39,763 nt of DNA from Deltaproteobacteria bacterium RIFCSPLOWO2_02_FULL_50_16 (lineage in GTDB: Bacteria > UBA10199 > 2-02-FULL-50-16): contig MGSF01000003.1 of the NCBI GenBank assembly GCA_001798715.1, forward strand, positions 1 through 39,763. Reading direction: 5' to 3'. Each line of letters starts with the position of its first letter. Position 1 is the first letter of the stretch. The position numbers were made by a program, and so were the translations under genes. The notes under the pieces are model-generated. The model saw nothing but the letters and a program-made list of their open reading frames with translations, was not told where the DNA came from and did not search any database. This document shows, in pieces, positions 7,374 to 15,856 of the stretch.

Positions 7374-8618
7374 ATGTTTGATTATTTATTGTCGGAGACA
7401 CAACTGAAGTGGCGTGAGGCCCTCAGGGATTTTGTCAAATCCATTCCCCGCCAGATGATTCTCGATATGGATGCCGACAAGATCCAGTTTCCCAAGGAAT
7501 TTCTCCAGGAGGCGGGCAGGAGAAATCTATTGGGCTGTCGCTACCCCAAAAAGTGGGGGGGACGGGAGATGGACTGGGTGAGCGCCGGTGTGGCCATCGA
7601 GGAGGTGGGGACATTGGGCTATATCTTTGCCTGTCTCTTTGGTGTGGGGGCGGAGCTTGTGTGTGATGCCATTGTCCTCCATGGGACGGAGGCCCAAAAA
7701 GAAAAATACGTCAAACCCCTTTTAAAAGGGGAGATCTTTGCGGCCGAGTGTTTGACAGAACCCCGGGGGGGATCGGATTTTTTTGGGACGGCCACAAAAG
7801 CCGAGGATAAGGGAAGTTATTTTCTCATGAATGGTCAGAAGCGTTTTATCGTTGGGGGGGAGGCCGCCGATTATTTTCTCGTCTATGCCCGCACGGATCC
7901 CAAGGCCGATCCCCATGAAGGGATCACGTGTTTTATTGTCGATCGGGGGGCCGGGGTCGAGAGTCAGTATCTGTACGGTCTCATGGGGTGTCGCGGGGGT
8001 GGGGCCAGTCGTGTCGTCTTTTCAAATGTGAAAGTTCCCAAGGAAAATATTGTCGGTGTGCTGAACAAGGGTGTTGAGGTCTTTAAAACGATGATGATCC
8101 CCGAACGACTGGGGACGGCCATGATGACCATCGGGGCCGCCCGACCGGCCCTTGAAGTCGCCACGACCTATGCCTCGAGGCGAAAGGCCTTTGGTCAGGT
8201 GATCAATCAGTTTCAGGGGGTGAGTTTTCAGATCGCCGAGGCCGCGATGCTCCTCGATGCCTCCAGGGCCATGGCCCATATCACGGCCCAGGCCGTGGAT
8301 CGTGGGGTGGATCCCCATCGGGTCCGGCGTATGGTCTCCGAGACCAAAAAGTTTGTGACGGAATCGTGTCAAAAAGTGGCCCACAATGCCATGCAGGTGA
8401 TGGGGGGGATTGGATATACCAATATCTTTCCCGTCGAACGCATCTTTCGCGACCTGCGCCTGTCGTCCATCTGGACGGGATCGAACGAAGTGATGTCGAT
8501 GATCATTGCCCACGAATGGAACAGGGAATTTCTAAAATTCAAAGAGACAAAAAAGACGAGAGATCTGGAGTGCGATGCCGCCAGTGCTACTGCCACGGAG
8601 GAAAAGGTCTACGAGTGA
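7374..8618 (+). CDS. Acyl-CoA dehydrogenase
   Basis: 414 aa from the ATG at 7374, chosen because AAGGAAGG lies just upstream and MFDYLLSETQ is a typical family start; a longer frame from 7329 adds 15 residues. It is an FAD enzyme oxidising acyl-CoA at the alpha-beta bond. The N-terminal helical domain, CLTEPRGGSDFFG (127-139) flavin/substrate loop, the beta domain, RKAFGQVI (270-277), and QVMGGIGYT (341-349) are clear. At the site of the MCAD catalytic Glu (YEGT) the protein has IWTGS (Thr368). Glu244 in IPERL matches the alternative catalytic Glu of isovaleryl- and long-chain acyl-CoA dehydrogenases. Stop to maeB start is 30 bp, so the two are probably cotranscribed. Confidence 0.93.
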   Translation: MFDYLLSETQLKWREALRDFVKSIPRQMILDMDADKIQFPKEFLQEAGRRNLLGCRYPKKWGGREMDWVSAGVAIEEVGTLGYIFACLFGVGAELVCDAIVLHGTEAQKEKYVKPLLKGEIFAAECLTEPRGGSDFFGTATKAEDKGSYFLMNGQKRFIVGGEAADYFLVYARTDPKADPHEGITCFIVDRGAGVESQYLYGLMGCRGGGASRVVFSNVKVPKENIVGVLNKGVEVFKTMMIPERLGTAMMTIGAARPALEVATTYASRRKAFGQVINQFQGVSFQIAEAAMLLDASRAMAHITAQAVDRGVDPHRVRRMVSETKKFVTESCQKVAHNAMQVMGGIGYTNIFPVERIFRDLRLSSIWTGSNEVMSMIIAHEWNREFLKFKETKKTRDLECDAASATATEEKVYE

Positions 8619-8648
8619 TGCGGGAGGGGAGTTGGAGGATTTGACATT

Positions 8649-10919
8649 ATGACCCTCAAAAAAGAGGCCTTGGAATATCATGCGACCGGGCGGCCCGGCA
8701 AAATCGAAGTGGTCTCGACAAAGCCCTGTCTCACACAGCACGATTTGTCGCTTGCCTATACCCCCGGTGTGGCGGAACCCTGTCGTGCCATAGAGGCCAA
8801 TCCCGAGGAGGTTTTTCGATACACGGCCAAGAGCAATCTCGTCGCCGTCATCACCAATGGTACCGCTGTTTTGGGTCTGGGAGATATTGGCCCCTTGGCC
8901 GCCAAGCCGGTGATGGAGGGGAAAGGGGTCCTTTTTAAGAGGTTTGCCGACATTGATGTCTTTGATATTGAGCTCAACACCCATGATCCCGAGGAATTTA
9001 TTCGTTGTGTGACGATGCTGGAACCCACCTTTGGGGGCATCAATCTGGAAGACATTAAGGCCCCCGAGTGTTTTCCTATTGAAGAGGCGCTCTGTAAAAA
9101 ACTCTCGATCCCCGTTTTTCATGATGACCAGCATGGGACGGCCATTATTTCAGGGGCGGCCCTCACCAATGCCTTGGAAATTCAAGAAAAAGAGATCGGC
9201 AAGATAAGGATTGTTTACAGCGGAGGGGGGGCGGCGGCGATTGCCTGTGCCAAGTTGCACATAAGCCTCGGTGTCAGACCCGAAAATATCATCATGTGCG
9301 ACAGCCGAGGGGTCATTTACAAGGGACGGGATCAAGGCATGAATCCCTACAAGGCCCAGTTCGCTGCGACAACGAACTGCCGGACGTTGGCTGAGGCCAT
9401 GAAGGGGGCGGATGTCTTTGTGGGGGTTTCCGTCAAGGGGGTGGTGACCCCGGAGATGGTCAAGGGGATGAATAAGCGCCCCATTATTTTTGCCATGGCC
9501 AATCCCGATCCTGAGATCAACTATAATGATGCCGTGGCCGTACGGAAGGACATGATTATGGCGACGGGGAGATCCGATTATCCCAATCAGGTGAACAATG
9601 TCCTGGGTTTCCCCTTTATCTTTCGGGGGGCCCTGGATGTGAGCGCCTCCGTCATCAATCAGGAGATGAAGATTGCCGCGACCCGGTCCCTCGCCGCCTT
9701 GGCCAAGGAACCCGTGCCCGACAGTGTCAAGCGGGCCTATGGAGGCCAGGATTTGAGTTTTGGACCGAATTATATCATCCCCAAGCCCTTTGATAAGCGG
9801 GTTTTTTTGTGGGAATCCTTGGCCGTCGCCGAGGCCGCTGTGGTCAGCGGTGTGGCGAGGAGGCCCTATAGCAGCAAGGAAGATTATGAGGCCCATTTAC
9901 AGAGGAAGATGGGGCGTAGCGAAGATGTCATGGTCCCTTTTAAGATCAAGGTGACCCAAAAGATAGCCCGAGAGAAAACACTGCCCAGGATTGTCTTTCT
10001 CGAAGGGGACAATCCCAAGGTGATTCAGGCGGCTGATGAGGCCTACGAACAGAAAATCGCCTTTCCCATTCTCCTGGGAAAGACGGAGAGAATCAAGACA
10101 TTATGTGACGATCTGGGGGTCTCCTCCATTCTTGGGGTGAATATCGTGACACCCGCAAAATCCCCTTTCAGTGAGGTTTATGCCGAGGAACTCTTCAGGA
10201 TACGACAGCGAAAAGGGGTCACCATGGAGAGGGCCCGACGCATTATCAAGGACCCCCGTTATTTTGCGTCCGTGATGCTGTGCAGGAATGATGCCGATGG
10301 TATCGTAGGGGGGATCGGAAAAAATTATCCCGAGACCTTAAGACCTTCCATTGAGATCATCAAACCCCGGGAAGGGCACATCCTCGCAGGTCTTTACATG
10401 GTACTTTTTAAAAATCGCGTCTTATTTTTCAGTGATACGACGGTCAATATTGATCCAACGGCCGAGGATCTTGCAAAAATTGCCATCGCTGCGGCCGATG
10501 AGGTCCGATTTTTCGATATGGAACCCCGGGTGGCCATGCTCTCTTTTTCCAATTTTGGCAGCAACAAACACCCCTATGCCTTGAAGGTGAAAAAGGCTAC
10601 AGAGATCGTTAAAGCGGAACGCCCTGACCTCATGGTGGATGGTGAGATGCAGGCCGATACCGCCGTGACGCCCGATATTTTGGAGTCCCACTATCCCTTC
10701 AGTACCCTCAAGGGATCGGCCAATGTCCTTATTTTTCCCGACCTGCAATCAGGGAACATTGCCTACAAACTCCTCCAGAGATTGGGTGGGGCAGAGGTCA
10801 TCGGGCCCCTCCTCCTGGGCATGTCGAAACCGGTGAATGTCTTACAGATGAATGCCGATATCCCCGAGATCATCAATATGATTGCCATTACCTCTGCCAT
10901 GGTCCTCAAGAAACAATGA
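8649..10919 (+). CDS. maeB: NADP-dependent malic enzyme with phosphotransacetylase-like domain
   Basis: 756 aa, the normal length of the MaeB class. The malic enzyme N-terminal domain (about 18-150) has [12 protein letters not shown] and the metal-site segment [11 protein letters not shown]; the NAD(P)-binding domain (about 160-400) has [12 protein letters not shown] and [10 protein letters not shown]. The C-terminal third (about 430-750) is a phosphate acetyltransferase-like domain that in this family is regulatory, binding acetyl-CoA, rather than catalytic. It converts malate to pyruvate and CO2 with NADPH. GGAGTTGGAGGA lies a few bases before the ATG. The acyl-CoA dehydrogenase upstream would supply acetyl-CoA, a known effector of MaeB. 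Confidence 0.96.
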   Translation: MTLKKEALEYHATGRPGKIEVVSTKPCLTQHDLSLAYTPGVAEPCRAIEANPEEVFRYTAKSNLVAVITNGTAVLGLGDIGPLAAKPVMEGKGVLFKRFADIDVFDIELNTHDPEEFIRCVTMLEPTFGGINLEDIKAPECFPIEEALCKKLSIPVFHDDQHGTAIISGAALTNALEIQEKEIGKIRIVYSGGGAAAIACAKLHISLGVRPENIIMCDSRGVIYKGRDQGMNPYKAQFAATTNCRTLAEAMKGADVFVGVSVKGVVTPEMVKGMNKRPIIFAMANPDPEINYNDAVAVRKDMIMATGRSDYPNQVNNVLGFPFIFRGALDVSASVINQEMKIAATRSLAALAKEPVPDSVKRAYGGQDLSFGPNYIIPKPFDKRVFLWESLAVAEAAVVSGVARRPYSSKEDYEAHLQRKMGRSEDVMVPFKIKVTQKIAREKTLPRIVFLEGDNPKVIQAADEAYEQKIAFPILLGKTERIKTLCDDLGVSSILGVNIVTPAKSPFSEVYAEELFRIRQRKGVTMERARRIIKDPRYFASVMLCRNDADGIVGGIGKNYPETLRPSIEIIKPREGHILAGLYMVLFKNRVLFFSDTTVNIDPTAEDLAKIAIAAADEVRFFDMEPRVAMLSFSNFGSNKHPYALKVKKATEIVKAERPDLMVDGEMQADTAVTPDILESHYPFSTLKGSANVLIFPDLQSGNIAYKLLQRLGGAEVIGPLLLGMSKPVNVLQMNADIPEIINMIAITSAMVLKKQ

Positions 10920-11007
10920 TGTGATACATCATATAATGACTATAACTAATTTAAATACAAATATATTATTCATAATATTCAAGTCTAATATAAAATTATC
11001 GAAAAAT
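10920..11007. other. AT-rich spacer after maeB
   Basis: About 90 bases of strongly AT-rich DNA with no hairpin plus T tract. It leads into the palindromic repeat at 11008-11061. No gene is supported; a minus-strand open frame across it owes its length to the repeat. Confidence 0.5.
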
Positions 11008-11061
11008 GTCATCCTCGCGAAAGCGGGGATCCAATGAGATCCCTGCTTCCGCAGGGATGAC
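11008..11061. repeat. Palindromic mobile-type repeat (GTCATCC...GGATGAC)
   Basis: Outer arms GTCATCC (11008-11014) and GGATGAC (11055-11061) enclose two hairpins, CCTCGC-GAAA-GCGGGG on the left and CCCTGC-TTCC-GCAGGG on the right; GGGATC/GATCCC can also pair in the middle. On the minus strand it reads as the peptide RKQGSHWIPAFARMT, a widespread hallmark of this class of intergenic repeat in proteobacterial genomes. It is probably a non-autonomous element; both transcription directions would give a stable hairpin. Confidence 0.7.
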
Positions 11062-11112
11062 GTGGCTTTATTAATTAGCAACCTCTTTTCGTGATCCCCG
11101 ATAAGCCATTTC

Positions 11113-11127
11113 TGGCAACGCAGTAGC
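11113..11127 (+). promoter_or_regulatory. Weak sigma-54-like site before the START-like gene
   Basis: TGGCAACGCAGTAGC keeps the GG and GC dinucleotides at the right distance and matches eight of ten consensus positions (TGGCAC-N5-TTGC). A start near 11139 would give a leader of about 20 bases with the ribosome site AAGGGAGGG. It is weaker than the three good sites in this window. Confidence 0.25.
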
Positions 11128-11159
11128 CCCTCTTTATGGGGTAAGGGAGGGACGCGCCC

Positions 11160-12215
11160 ATGGGCATCACCATCGGTTCGGATTATTCCAAGAAACTCCA
11201 GGAAATCCTTGTTCAAACATTGGGACTGACGGCAACGACGGCAGAAGATATTGTGGAAGATCACAAGATCTCCGGTATCGAACTCTGGTCCCGATTTCTT
11301 GCCCTTGGGGAGATTACAAAGGGGTGTGGGAGTCAAAAAAAGGCCTCTTGCCTCATCTCGTATGGGAGGGAATTTTTTGCCAAAAAGGTCAATCAAGCCT
11401 TGAATCAGGCGGCGGGGACCGATGGCGTCCTCAACAGCTCGGCCGAAGTGGGGACCCTTAAAAATCTTTTAGAATCACTTGTACGGACTCAGAGGGGACA
11501 GAATCCCGGGGTGGTTCTCAAGGATGATTATGATCTTTCTCAAAAGGTGGTCTCCGTGAGGGAGAGATTGAAGGATCATTGGAAATTGGGAGGGCCCGAC
11601 GTGAAAAAACTCACGGAGTCGAGACCCTCGGCCCCCCAATATCATTCCGTGGTTCGCAAAAACAGGGACCAGCCCAATACGATCACGATTCTCAGTTATC
11701 TGGGTCCCGAGACCGGGTTATCCGTCTCTATCGAGGGTATTTTTGACCTCATTGTCCGTCATATGCCGAATTTTGATGATTGGACATCGTTTTATGAGGA
11801 GATCCATGTCATTCCCGGGAGGGGCGGTCTTCCCAATACCTCCGAAAGACAGGGGGAGTTTGTTGTTGAGACAACGTTAAATCTCCCAGGATTTTCGGCG
11901 CCTCGACTAGAGACGCAGGTGGATTGGGTAAAATTGGGCCCTGAGTCAGGGGCCAATCAGGGGGCCTTTGTCATGCGATTTAGCAGGATTCCGGGGACGA
12001 GCGAATCGAGTTGGGGCATTGACTGTCTGGCCCTAGAGGGGACCGTCATTGCACGTCCGGTGAGTGAAGGGGGCGTTTTGATCGAGCTTGAACTTGATTT
12101 TGATCTCTCCAACATCCCCAATTGGGCCCTCAATATGTTGACCGGGGCTGAAGTGGGAAAATTTGTCAGTGAACTCGCCCGTGCCTCGGTTCAGCTCCTT
12201 CGCACTGACAAATAA
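11160..12215 (+). CDS. Hypothetical protein with START/SRPBCC-like C-terminal domain
   Basis: 351 aa, no signal peptide or membrane segment. Residues 1-130 are helical and unrecognised. From about 175 to 350 the pattern of beta strands, W-x-K-L-G-P, FVMRFSRIPG, ALEGTVIARPVSEGGVLIELELDFDL, SNIPNWALN and a final long helix ending at LLRTD resembles the helix-grip (START) fold, which holds lipids or other hydrophobic ligands. I infer this from the strand/helix pattern and the I-P-N-W-A-L-N segment, not from a firm motif. AAGGGAGGG precedes the ATG. It stands alone between maeB and the convergent rhomboid gene. Confidence 0.6.
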   Translation: MGITIGSDYSKKLQEILVQTLGLTATTAEDIVEDHKISGIELWSRFLALGEITKGCGSQKKASCLISYGREFFAKKVNQALNQAAGTDGVLNSSAEVGTLKNLLESLVRTQRGQNPGVVLKDDYDLSQKVVSVRERLKDHWKLGGPDVKKLTESRPSAPQYHSVVRKNRDQPNTITILSYLGPETGLSVSIEGIFDLIVRHMPNFDDWTSFYEEIHVIPGRGGLPNTSERQGEFVVETTLNLPGFSAPRLETQVDWVKLGPESGANQGAFVMRFSRIPGTSESSWGIDCLALEGTVIARPVSEGGVLIELELDFDLSNIPNWALNMLTGAEVGKFVSELARASVQLLRTDK

Positions 12216-12276
12216 TATAAAGCAAGAAAAGTTATTCCCCACACACTCAACTGACGACACGCCCCAAAGTCTTTGC

Positions 12277-13353
12277 TCAAAATTCTTTTACCTGATTTTG
12301 AGTGGCTTCATTAAAGAGGGCCCTGAGATCGGCGATCCGCGGGTCTTGGGGGTATTTCTTCTCGAAGGCCGTTAATCTTTCTTGGGCTGTGTGAATGTGG
12401 CCTTGTTGGAGGGCCAGATGGAGAAGGAGGAGGAGGGTGTCGGATTCGTAGGGGGGATCCGGATTTTTTGAAAGGGCCCTTTCCAGGACCTCTTCGGATT
12501 GGGCCAGTTTATTTTGGTCAAAATAGACGGCCCCCAAGAGAAAATTGGCATCCATTTGATCGGGTTCCCGATCCAAAATCCTTTTCAAATAGATTTCGGC
12601 GTCGGCCAGTTTCCTTTCATTGAGGGCGAGCCGTGCCTGATAGAGGGCGTAATCCGTCTTTGCGGTGATGGGAAGCCAATGGGGAGGGGAGGTTACTGAA
12701 AAGATGATAAAGAGGATGACCAAGATGACAGGGAGGAGGGCCGTCTTCTTTTTAAAGGAAGGCTTGGCGATCAAAAGCCCGAGAAAAAAGCCGCCCAAGA
12801 GACCCCCCAGGTGACCAAACTGGTCGATCATGGGAAGGACCAGTCCGATGACGATATTGAGGACAATGAAGGAGAGGAGGCTGTTGCGCCAGCCTTTGAA
12901 GATTTCCTTAAAATGTCCCTCCGGGAGGCGGATGTAAAAGGCGATGGCGGCCCCGGCCAGTCCGAAAATGGCCCCTGAGGCCCCGGCAACGATGGCGATG
13001 GGGTGATGCCAAAGGCTTAAGAGGGTCCCCGTCAATCCGGAAAAGAAGAAAATAAGGAGGAAATGGAGGGGGCCATAAAGCCTTTCTAAGTCGCGCCCTA
13101 TCATATAAAGGATGTAGGTGTTGAAAAACAGGTGCAGGAGACCGACGTGGACAAAGAGGGAAGAGATCAGTCTAAAAGATTGTCCTTCGAAGACCAGGGG
13201 ACCAAAAAGGGCCCCATATTTGAGGAGGTCCTCATTTTGGGGGCTTAAGGGATTTGTCCCCAAGACTCCCATGATCAAAAACCAGGTGATCATGATACCA
13301 CAAAGGGCGCGAGTGGCTGGGGGGATGCGTTGCAAGAGGCCTTGAGAAGACAT
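12277..13353 (-). CDS. Rhomboid-family intramembrane serine protease with TPR domain
   Basis: 358 aa from the ATG at 13353; a TTG four codons upstream is also possible, and neither has a clear ribosome site. Six to seven membrane segments cover residues 15-230. HVGLLHLFFN (69-78) holds the conserved His/Asn, GASGAIFG holds the nucleophile Ser126, and GHLGG holds the partner His181, so the Ser-His dyad is intact. Residues 235-358 are tetratricopeptide-like helices (ALYQARLALNERKLADAEIYL, then ANFLLGAVYFDQ). The enzyme should cut membrane proteins within the bilayer, with the TPR part probably binding substrate or partner in the cytoplasm. It converges with the START-like gene. Confidence 0.93.
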   Translation of the reverse strand: MSSQGLLQRIPPATRALCGIMITWFLIMGVLGTNPLSPQNEDLLKYGALFGPLVFEGQSFRLISSLFVHVGLLHLFFNTYILYMIGRDLERLYGPLHFLLIFFFSGLTGTLLSLWHHPIAIVAGASGAIFGLAGAAIAFYIRLPEGHFKEIFKGWRNSLLSFIVLNIVIGLVLPMIDQFGHLGGLLGGFFLGLLIAKPSFKKKTALLPVILVILFIIFSVTSPPHWLPITAKTDYALYQARLALNERKLADAEIYLKRILDREPDQMDANFLLGAVYFDQNKLAQSEEVLERALSKNPDPPYESDTLLLLLHLALQQGHIHTAQERLTAFEKKYPQDPRIADLRALFNEATQNQVKEF

Positions 13354-13360
13354 TTGTGGT

Positions 13361-13503
13361 TTCAACTTGATTACATTATTCCCTCCCTCTTTGGGGGGAG
13401 GGTGAGGGAGAGGGGGAGGAAAAAATAATTACGAGCTACAGGTGATAAAGCCGCGGTGGGCTCCCCCTCACCTGTGTCCTCTCCCCAAGGGGGAGAGGAG
13501 GTA
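13361..13503 (+). repeat. G-rich dispersed repeat, copy 2, followed by an inverted partner
   Basis: 13361-13434 repeats 2282-2340 (TTCAACTTGAT, then CCCTCTTTGGGGGGAGGG and the GGG-rich run; G-quadruplex pattern at about 13392-13419). From 13459 a roughly complementary stretch (CTCCCCCTCACC, then CCTCTCCCC-AA-GGGGGAGAGG at 13479-13500) follows, so the whole can fold into a large hairpin. It separates the rhomboid gene from the divergent pheA and may serve as a transcription barrier. No gene lies in it. Confidence 0.65.
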
Positions 13504-13563
13504 GTGGATACCTTCTATTAGATGGTTGTTGATTTTTCAACACTTATTTTTTATGGTGGGGAT

Positions 13564-14640
13564 ATGCCCCCAGGAAAAACCCTCTCATTGTTTCGCCGTC
13601 AGATCGATCAGATCGATCAGAAGATCCTTGATCTGTTGAACAAGCGTTCAAGGATAGTCTTAAAAATTGGTTCACTGAAGACCAAGGAAAAACGCGCCTA
13701 CTATGTCCCCAGCCGGGAGAGAAGACATCTCGATCGTCTCAAGAAGATCAACAAGGGACCCTTTCCCCATCACTCGTTGCAATCCGTTTTCAAGGAGATC
13801 TTTTCCGCTTCACTGTCCCTTCAATCCCCGATCAAGACGGGCTATCTGGGTCCTGCGGGGACCTTTACCCATGCGGCCTCGTTGAGGCATTTCGGTCATT
13901 CGACAGAAATGGTGCCCATGACCTCGATTAGCAAGGTCTTTGAAGAAGTGGAACATGGTCGTCTGGATTATGGTGTGGTGCCCATAGAAAACTCCATGGA
14001 AGGGGTGGTCAATCTCACGCTCGATCTCTTTCTGGATTCTCCATTGAAGATCAATGCCGAGATCCTGTTGCCCATTACTCACCATCTTTTGTCCCAGGCC
14101 ACCGGATTGAATCTGATTCAGAAGATTTATTCTCATCCCCATGCCACGGCACAATGCCGCCAGTGGTTGGAGGAAAATTTGCCGTCCGTTCCCATCATGG
14201 ATGAATCCAGTACGGCCCGGGCGGCCCAGAGGGCGGCAGAGGAACCGCATGCGGCGGCCATTGCCAGTGAATATGCGGCGGAGATTTATAATCTTAGGAT
14301 TGTCAGCAAAAATATCGGGGACTATCCCAATAATTATACCCGCTTTTTGGTGATCGGCCGCAATGAAATGCCTCCTTCGCGTGATGACAAGACATCGCTG
14401 CTTTTTTCGGTCAAGGATGAGGCCGGCATCTTGTACAAGGTCTTGGAACCCTTTTCAAAAGAGAAGATCAATTTGACCAAGATCGAATCCAGACCCATGA
14501 AGAAAAAGGCATGGCAGTATATCTTCTTTTTGGATATCGAAGGTCATATGAAGGAACCCAAGATCAAAAGGACGCTCCGCTCCCTTGAAAGAAAAAGCGT
14601 CTTGTTAAAGGTGTTGGGGTCGTATCCCAAGTCTCTATGA
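13564..14640 (+). CDS. pheA: Chorismate mutase / prephenate dehydratase (P-protein)
   Basis: 358 aa from the ATG at 13564, which has GGTGGGG just upstream and fits the family N-terminus; a frame from 13522 adds 14 residues with no ribosome site. The chorismate mutase domain (7-85) has LFRRQIDQIDQKILDLLNKR and the second conserved Arg/Lys. The prephenate dehydratase domain (about 92-270) has GYLGPAGTFTH, PIENSMEGVV and the NYTRFLVIG motif with the catalytic Thr. The ACT domain (about 283-358) has ESRPMKKKAWQYIFFLDIEGH, the phenylalanine-binding ESRP site. It makes phenylpyruvate from chorismate and should be feedback inhibited by Phe. It overlaps the next gene by four bases. Confidence 0.96.
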   Translation: MPPGKTLSLFRRQIDQIDQKILDLLNKRSRIVLKIGSLKTKEKRAYYVPSRERRHLDRLKKINKGPFPHHSLQSVFKEIFSASLSLQSPIKTGYLGPAGTFTHAASLRHFGHSTEMVPMTSISKVFEEVEHGRLDYGVVPIENSMEGVVNLTLDLFLDSPLKINAEILLPITHHLLSQATGLNLIQKIYSHPHATAQCRQWLEENLPSVPIMDESSTARAAQRAAEEPHAAAIASEYAAEIYNLRIVSKNIGDYPNNYTRFLVIGRNEMPPSRDDKTSLLFSVKDEAGILYKVLEPFSKEKINLTKIESRPMKKKAWQYIFFLDIEGHMKEPKIKRTLRSLERKSVLLKVLGSYPKSL

Positions 14641-14972
14641 CCGTCATTGAAGAAATCAGAGGCATGGTTGAAAGGGGATCCCAATCAGCAGGGACAAGGG
14701 GGTTTCCAACAGCCAATATACGTGCCGATCTTCCTGTCGGTTTTTATGTAGGGATGACGCAGTACGGACCGGCCTTTGTTGTTTCAGACCAATTTCACAA
14801 GGGAATGATCGAAGTTCATATTTTTGATTTTGAACAGGATATTTATGGTCAAGAGCTGGTTGTGAAGAAGGTGACACAATTTCCTACGGATCTGTTGTGT
14901 TTGATTCTTCAAAGGATTCTTCGGGCTGAGGGAAAAGATGTCTTTTTTATACCTAAAAACCAACCTGTGTAA
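14637..14972 (+). CDS. Stand-alone riboflavin kinase-like protein
   Basis: 111 aa, matching only the C-terminal flavokinase half of bacterial RibF. RGFPTANI (21-28) is the conserved G-F/I-P-T-A-N loop that binds ATP/Mg2+; LPVGFYVGM (32-40) and MIEVHIFDFEQDIYG (57-71) with Glu59 correspond to the catalytic strand (E-x-H-I/L-x-D/F-x-x-D-x-Y-G). No FMN adenylyltransferase domain is present. The family phosphorylates riboflavin to FMN. The ATG overlaps the pheA stop (ATGA) and tyrA starts 6 bp after its stop, so it is translated as part of the aromatic operon. Whether it still acts as a kinase or only binds flavin is not known. Confidence 0.75.
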   Translation: MTVIEEIRGMVERGSQSAGTRGFPTANIRADLPVGFYVGMTQYGPAFVVSDQFHKGMIEVHIFDFEQDIYGQELVVKKVTQFPTDLLCLILQRILRAEGKDVFFIPKNQPV

Positions 14973-14978
14973 TCCTCT

Positions 14979-15851
14979 ATGAAACCCGATTTTGAAAAAG
15001 TGGTGATTGTGGGTGTGGGGCTTATCGGGGCCTCATTAGGCATCGATCTCCTCCGTCAAAAGATGGCGCGTTGCATTGTGGGGATTGGGCGGAGTCGTGC
15101 CAATCTCTTGGTCGCCCGGCGCAAGAAGGCGATCACCCACATTTTTTCAGGCCGTTTATTGGAGGAGGCCTGGAAGGGGGCCGACCTCATTATCTTGGCC
15201 ACACCGGTTGCGGCCATGGATTATTATTTTAAGTCCCTTCGTCAGGCCGCCAAGAAGGGATATCTCAAAAAACGTCTCGTCATCACCGATGTGGGGAGTA
15301 CGAAGGCCGGCATTCTTCGATCGGCCCATCGCTCTCTGGGATCCTGTCATATTCCCTTTGTGGGGGCCCACCCCATAGCGGGGACGGAAAATTCACGGGC
15401 CAAGGCTGCCTTTTCCGGATTGTACAAAAAAAAGATTTGTGTCGTGACCCACGAGGCTCGAACGCCTCTCTGGGCTGTCAGAAAGGTTCAAGGGATGTGG
15501 CGGGGTGTGGGGGCCCATGTGAAGATCATGAAGGCCAGCCAGCATGATATCCTTCTGGCCCATTGCAGTCATCTCCCCCATATGGTGGCCTATTCCCTGG
15601 TGCATGCCTTACTGGCTCAGCCCAAGGCCCTGGGGCTCGCCGGGGGAGGATTCAGGGATTTTACCCGTATTGCCTCTTCAGATCCGGAGATGTGGCGTGA
15701 TATTTGTGTGGAAAATCAGGAGGCCCTCCTTCAGGCGATTCGCCACTTTGAACAAAAACTCTCCTCCCTGAAGACAATGATAAGAAAAAGGGAAGGAAGG
15801 CTTTTGAGTCGTTACTTTGAAAAGGCCCGAGAGGTGAGGAGGCGCATCTAG
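14979..15851 (+). CDS. tyrA: Prephenate dehydrogenase
   Basis: 290 aa. The N-terminal NAD(P)-binding Rossmann fold has VVIVGVGLIGASLG (GxGxxG at 12-17). VITDVGSTK and FVGAHPIAGTE (including the catalytic His) are the family signatures, and CSHLPHMVAYSL holds a second conserved His; GGGFRDFTRIASSDPEMW is the conserved helical-domain motif. It oxidises and decarboxylates prephenate to 4-hydroxyphenylpyruvate for tyrosine. No ACT domain is attached, so Tyr feedback control must be built into the catalytic part. It lies 6 bp from the genes on both sides within the aromatic operon. Confidence 0.96.
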   Translation: MKPDFEKVVIVGVGLIGASLGIDLLRQKMARCIVGIGRSRANLLVARRKKAITHIFSGRLLEEAWKGADLIILATPVAAMDYYFKSLRQAAKKGYLKKRLVITDVGSTKAGILRSAHRSLGSCHIPFVGAHPIAGTENSRAKAAFSGLYKKKICVVTHEARTPLWAVRKVQGMWRGVGAHVKIMKASQHDILLAHCSHLPHMVAYSLVHALLAQPKALGLAGGGFRDFTRIASSDPEMWRDICVENQEALLQAIRHFEQKLSSLKTMIRKREGRLLSRYFEKAREVRRRI

Positions 15852-15856
15852 TTAAT

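Noticed and set aside
8532-9134. 200-codon minus-strand frame
   Set aside because: Antisense to the acyl-CoA dehydrogenase end and maeB start; low-complexity Gly/His/Asp composition typical of shadow frames.
9150-9896. 248-codon minus-strand frame
   Set aside because: It lies wholly antisense to maeB, whose codon bias keeps the complementary frame open; no motif or ribosome site.
10929-11396. 155-codon minus-strand frame
   Set aside because: It contains the peptide RKQGSHWIPAFARMT produced by the palindromic repeat and runs into the START-like gene on the other strand.
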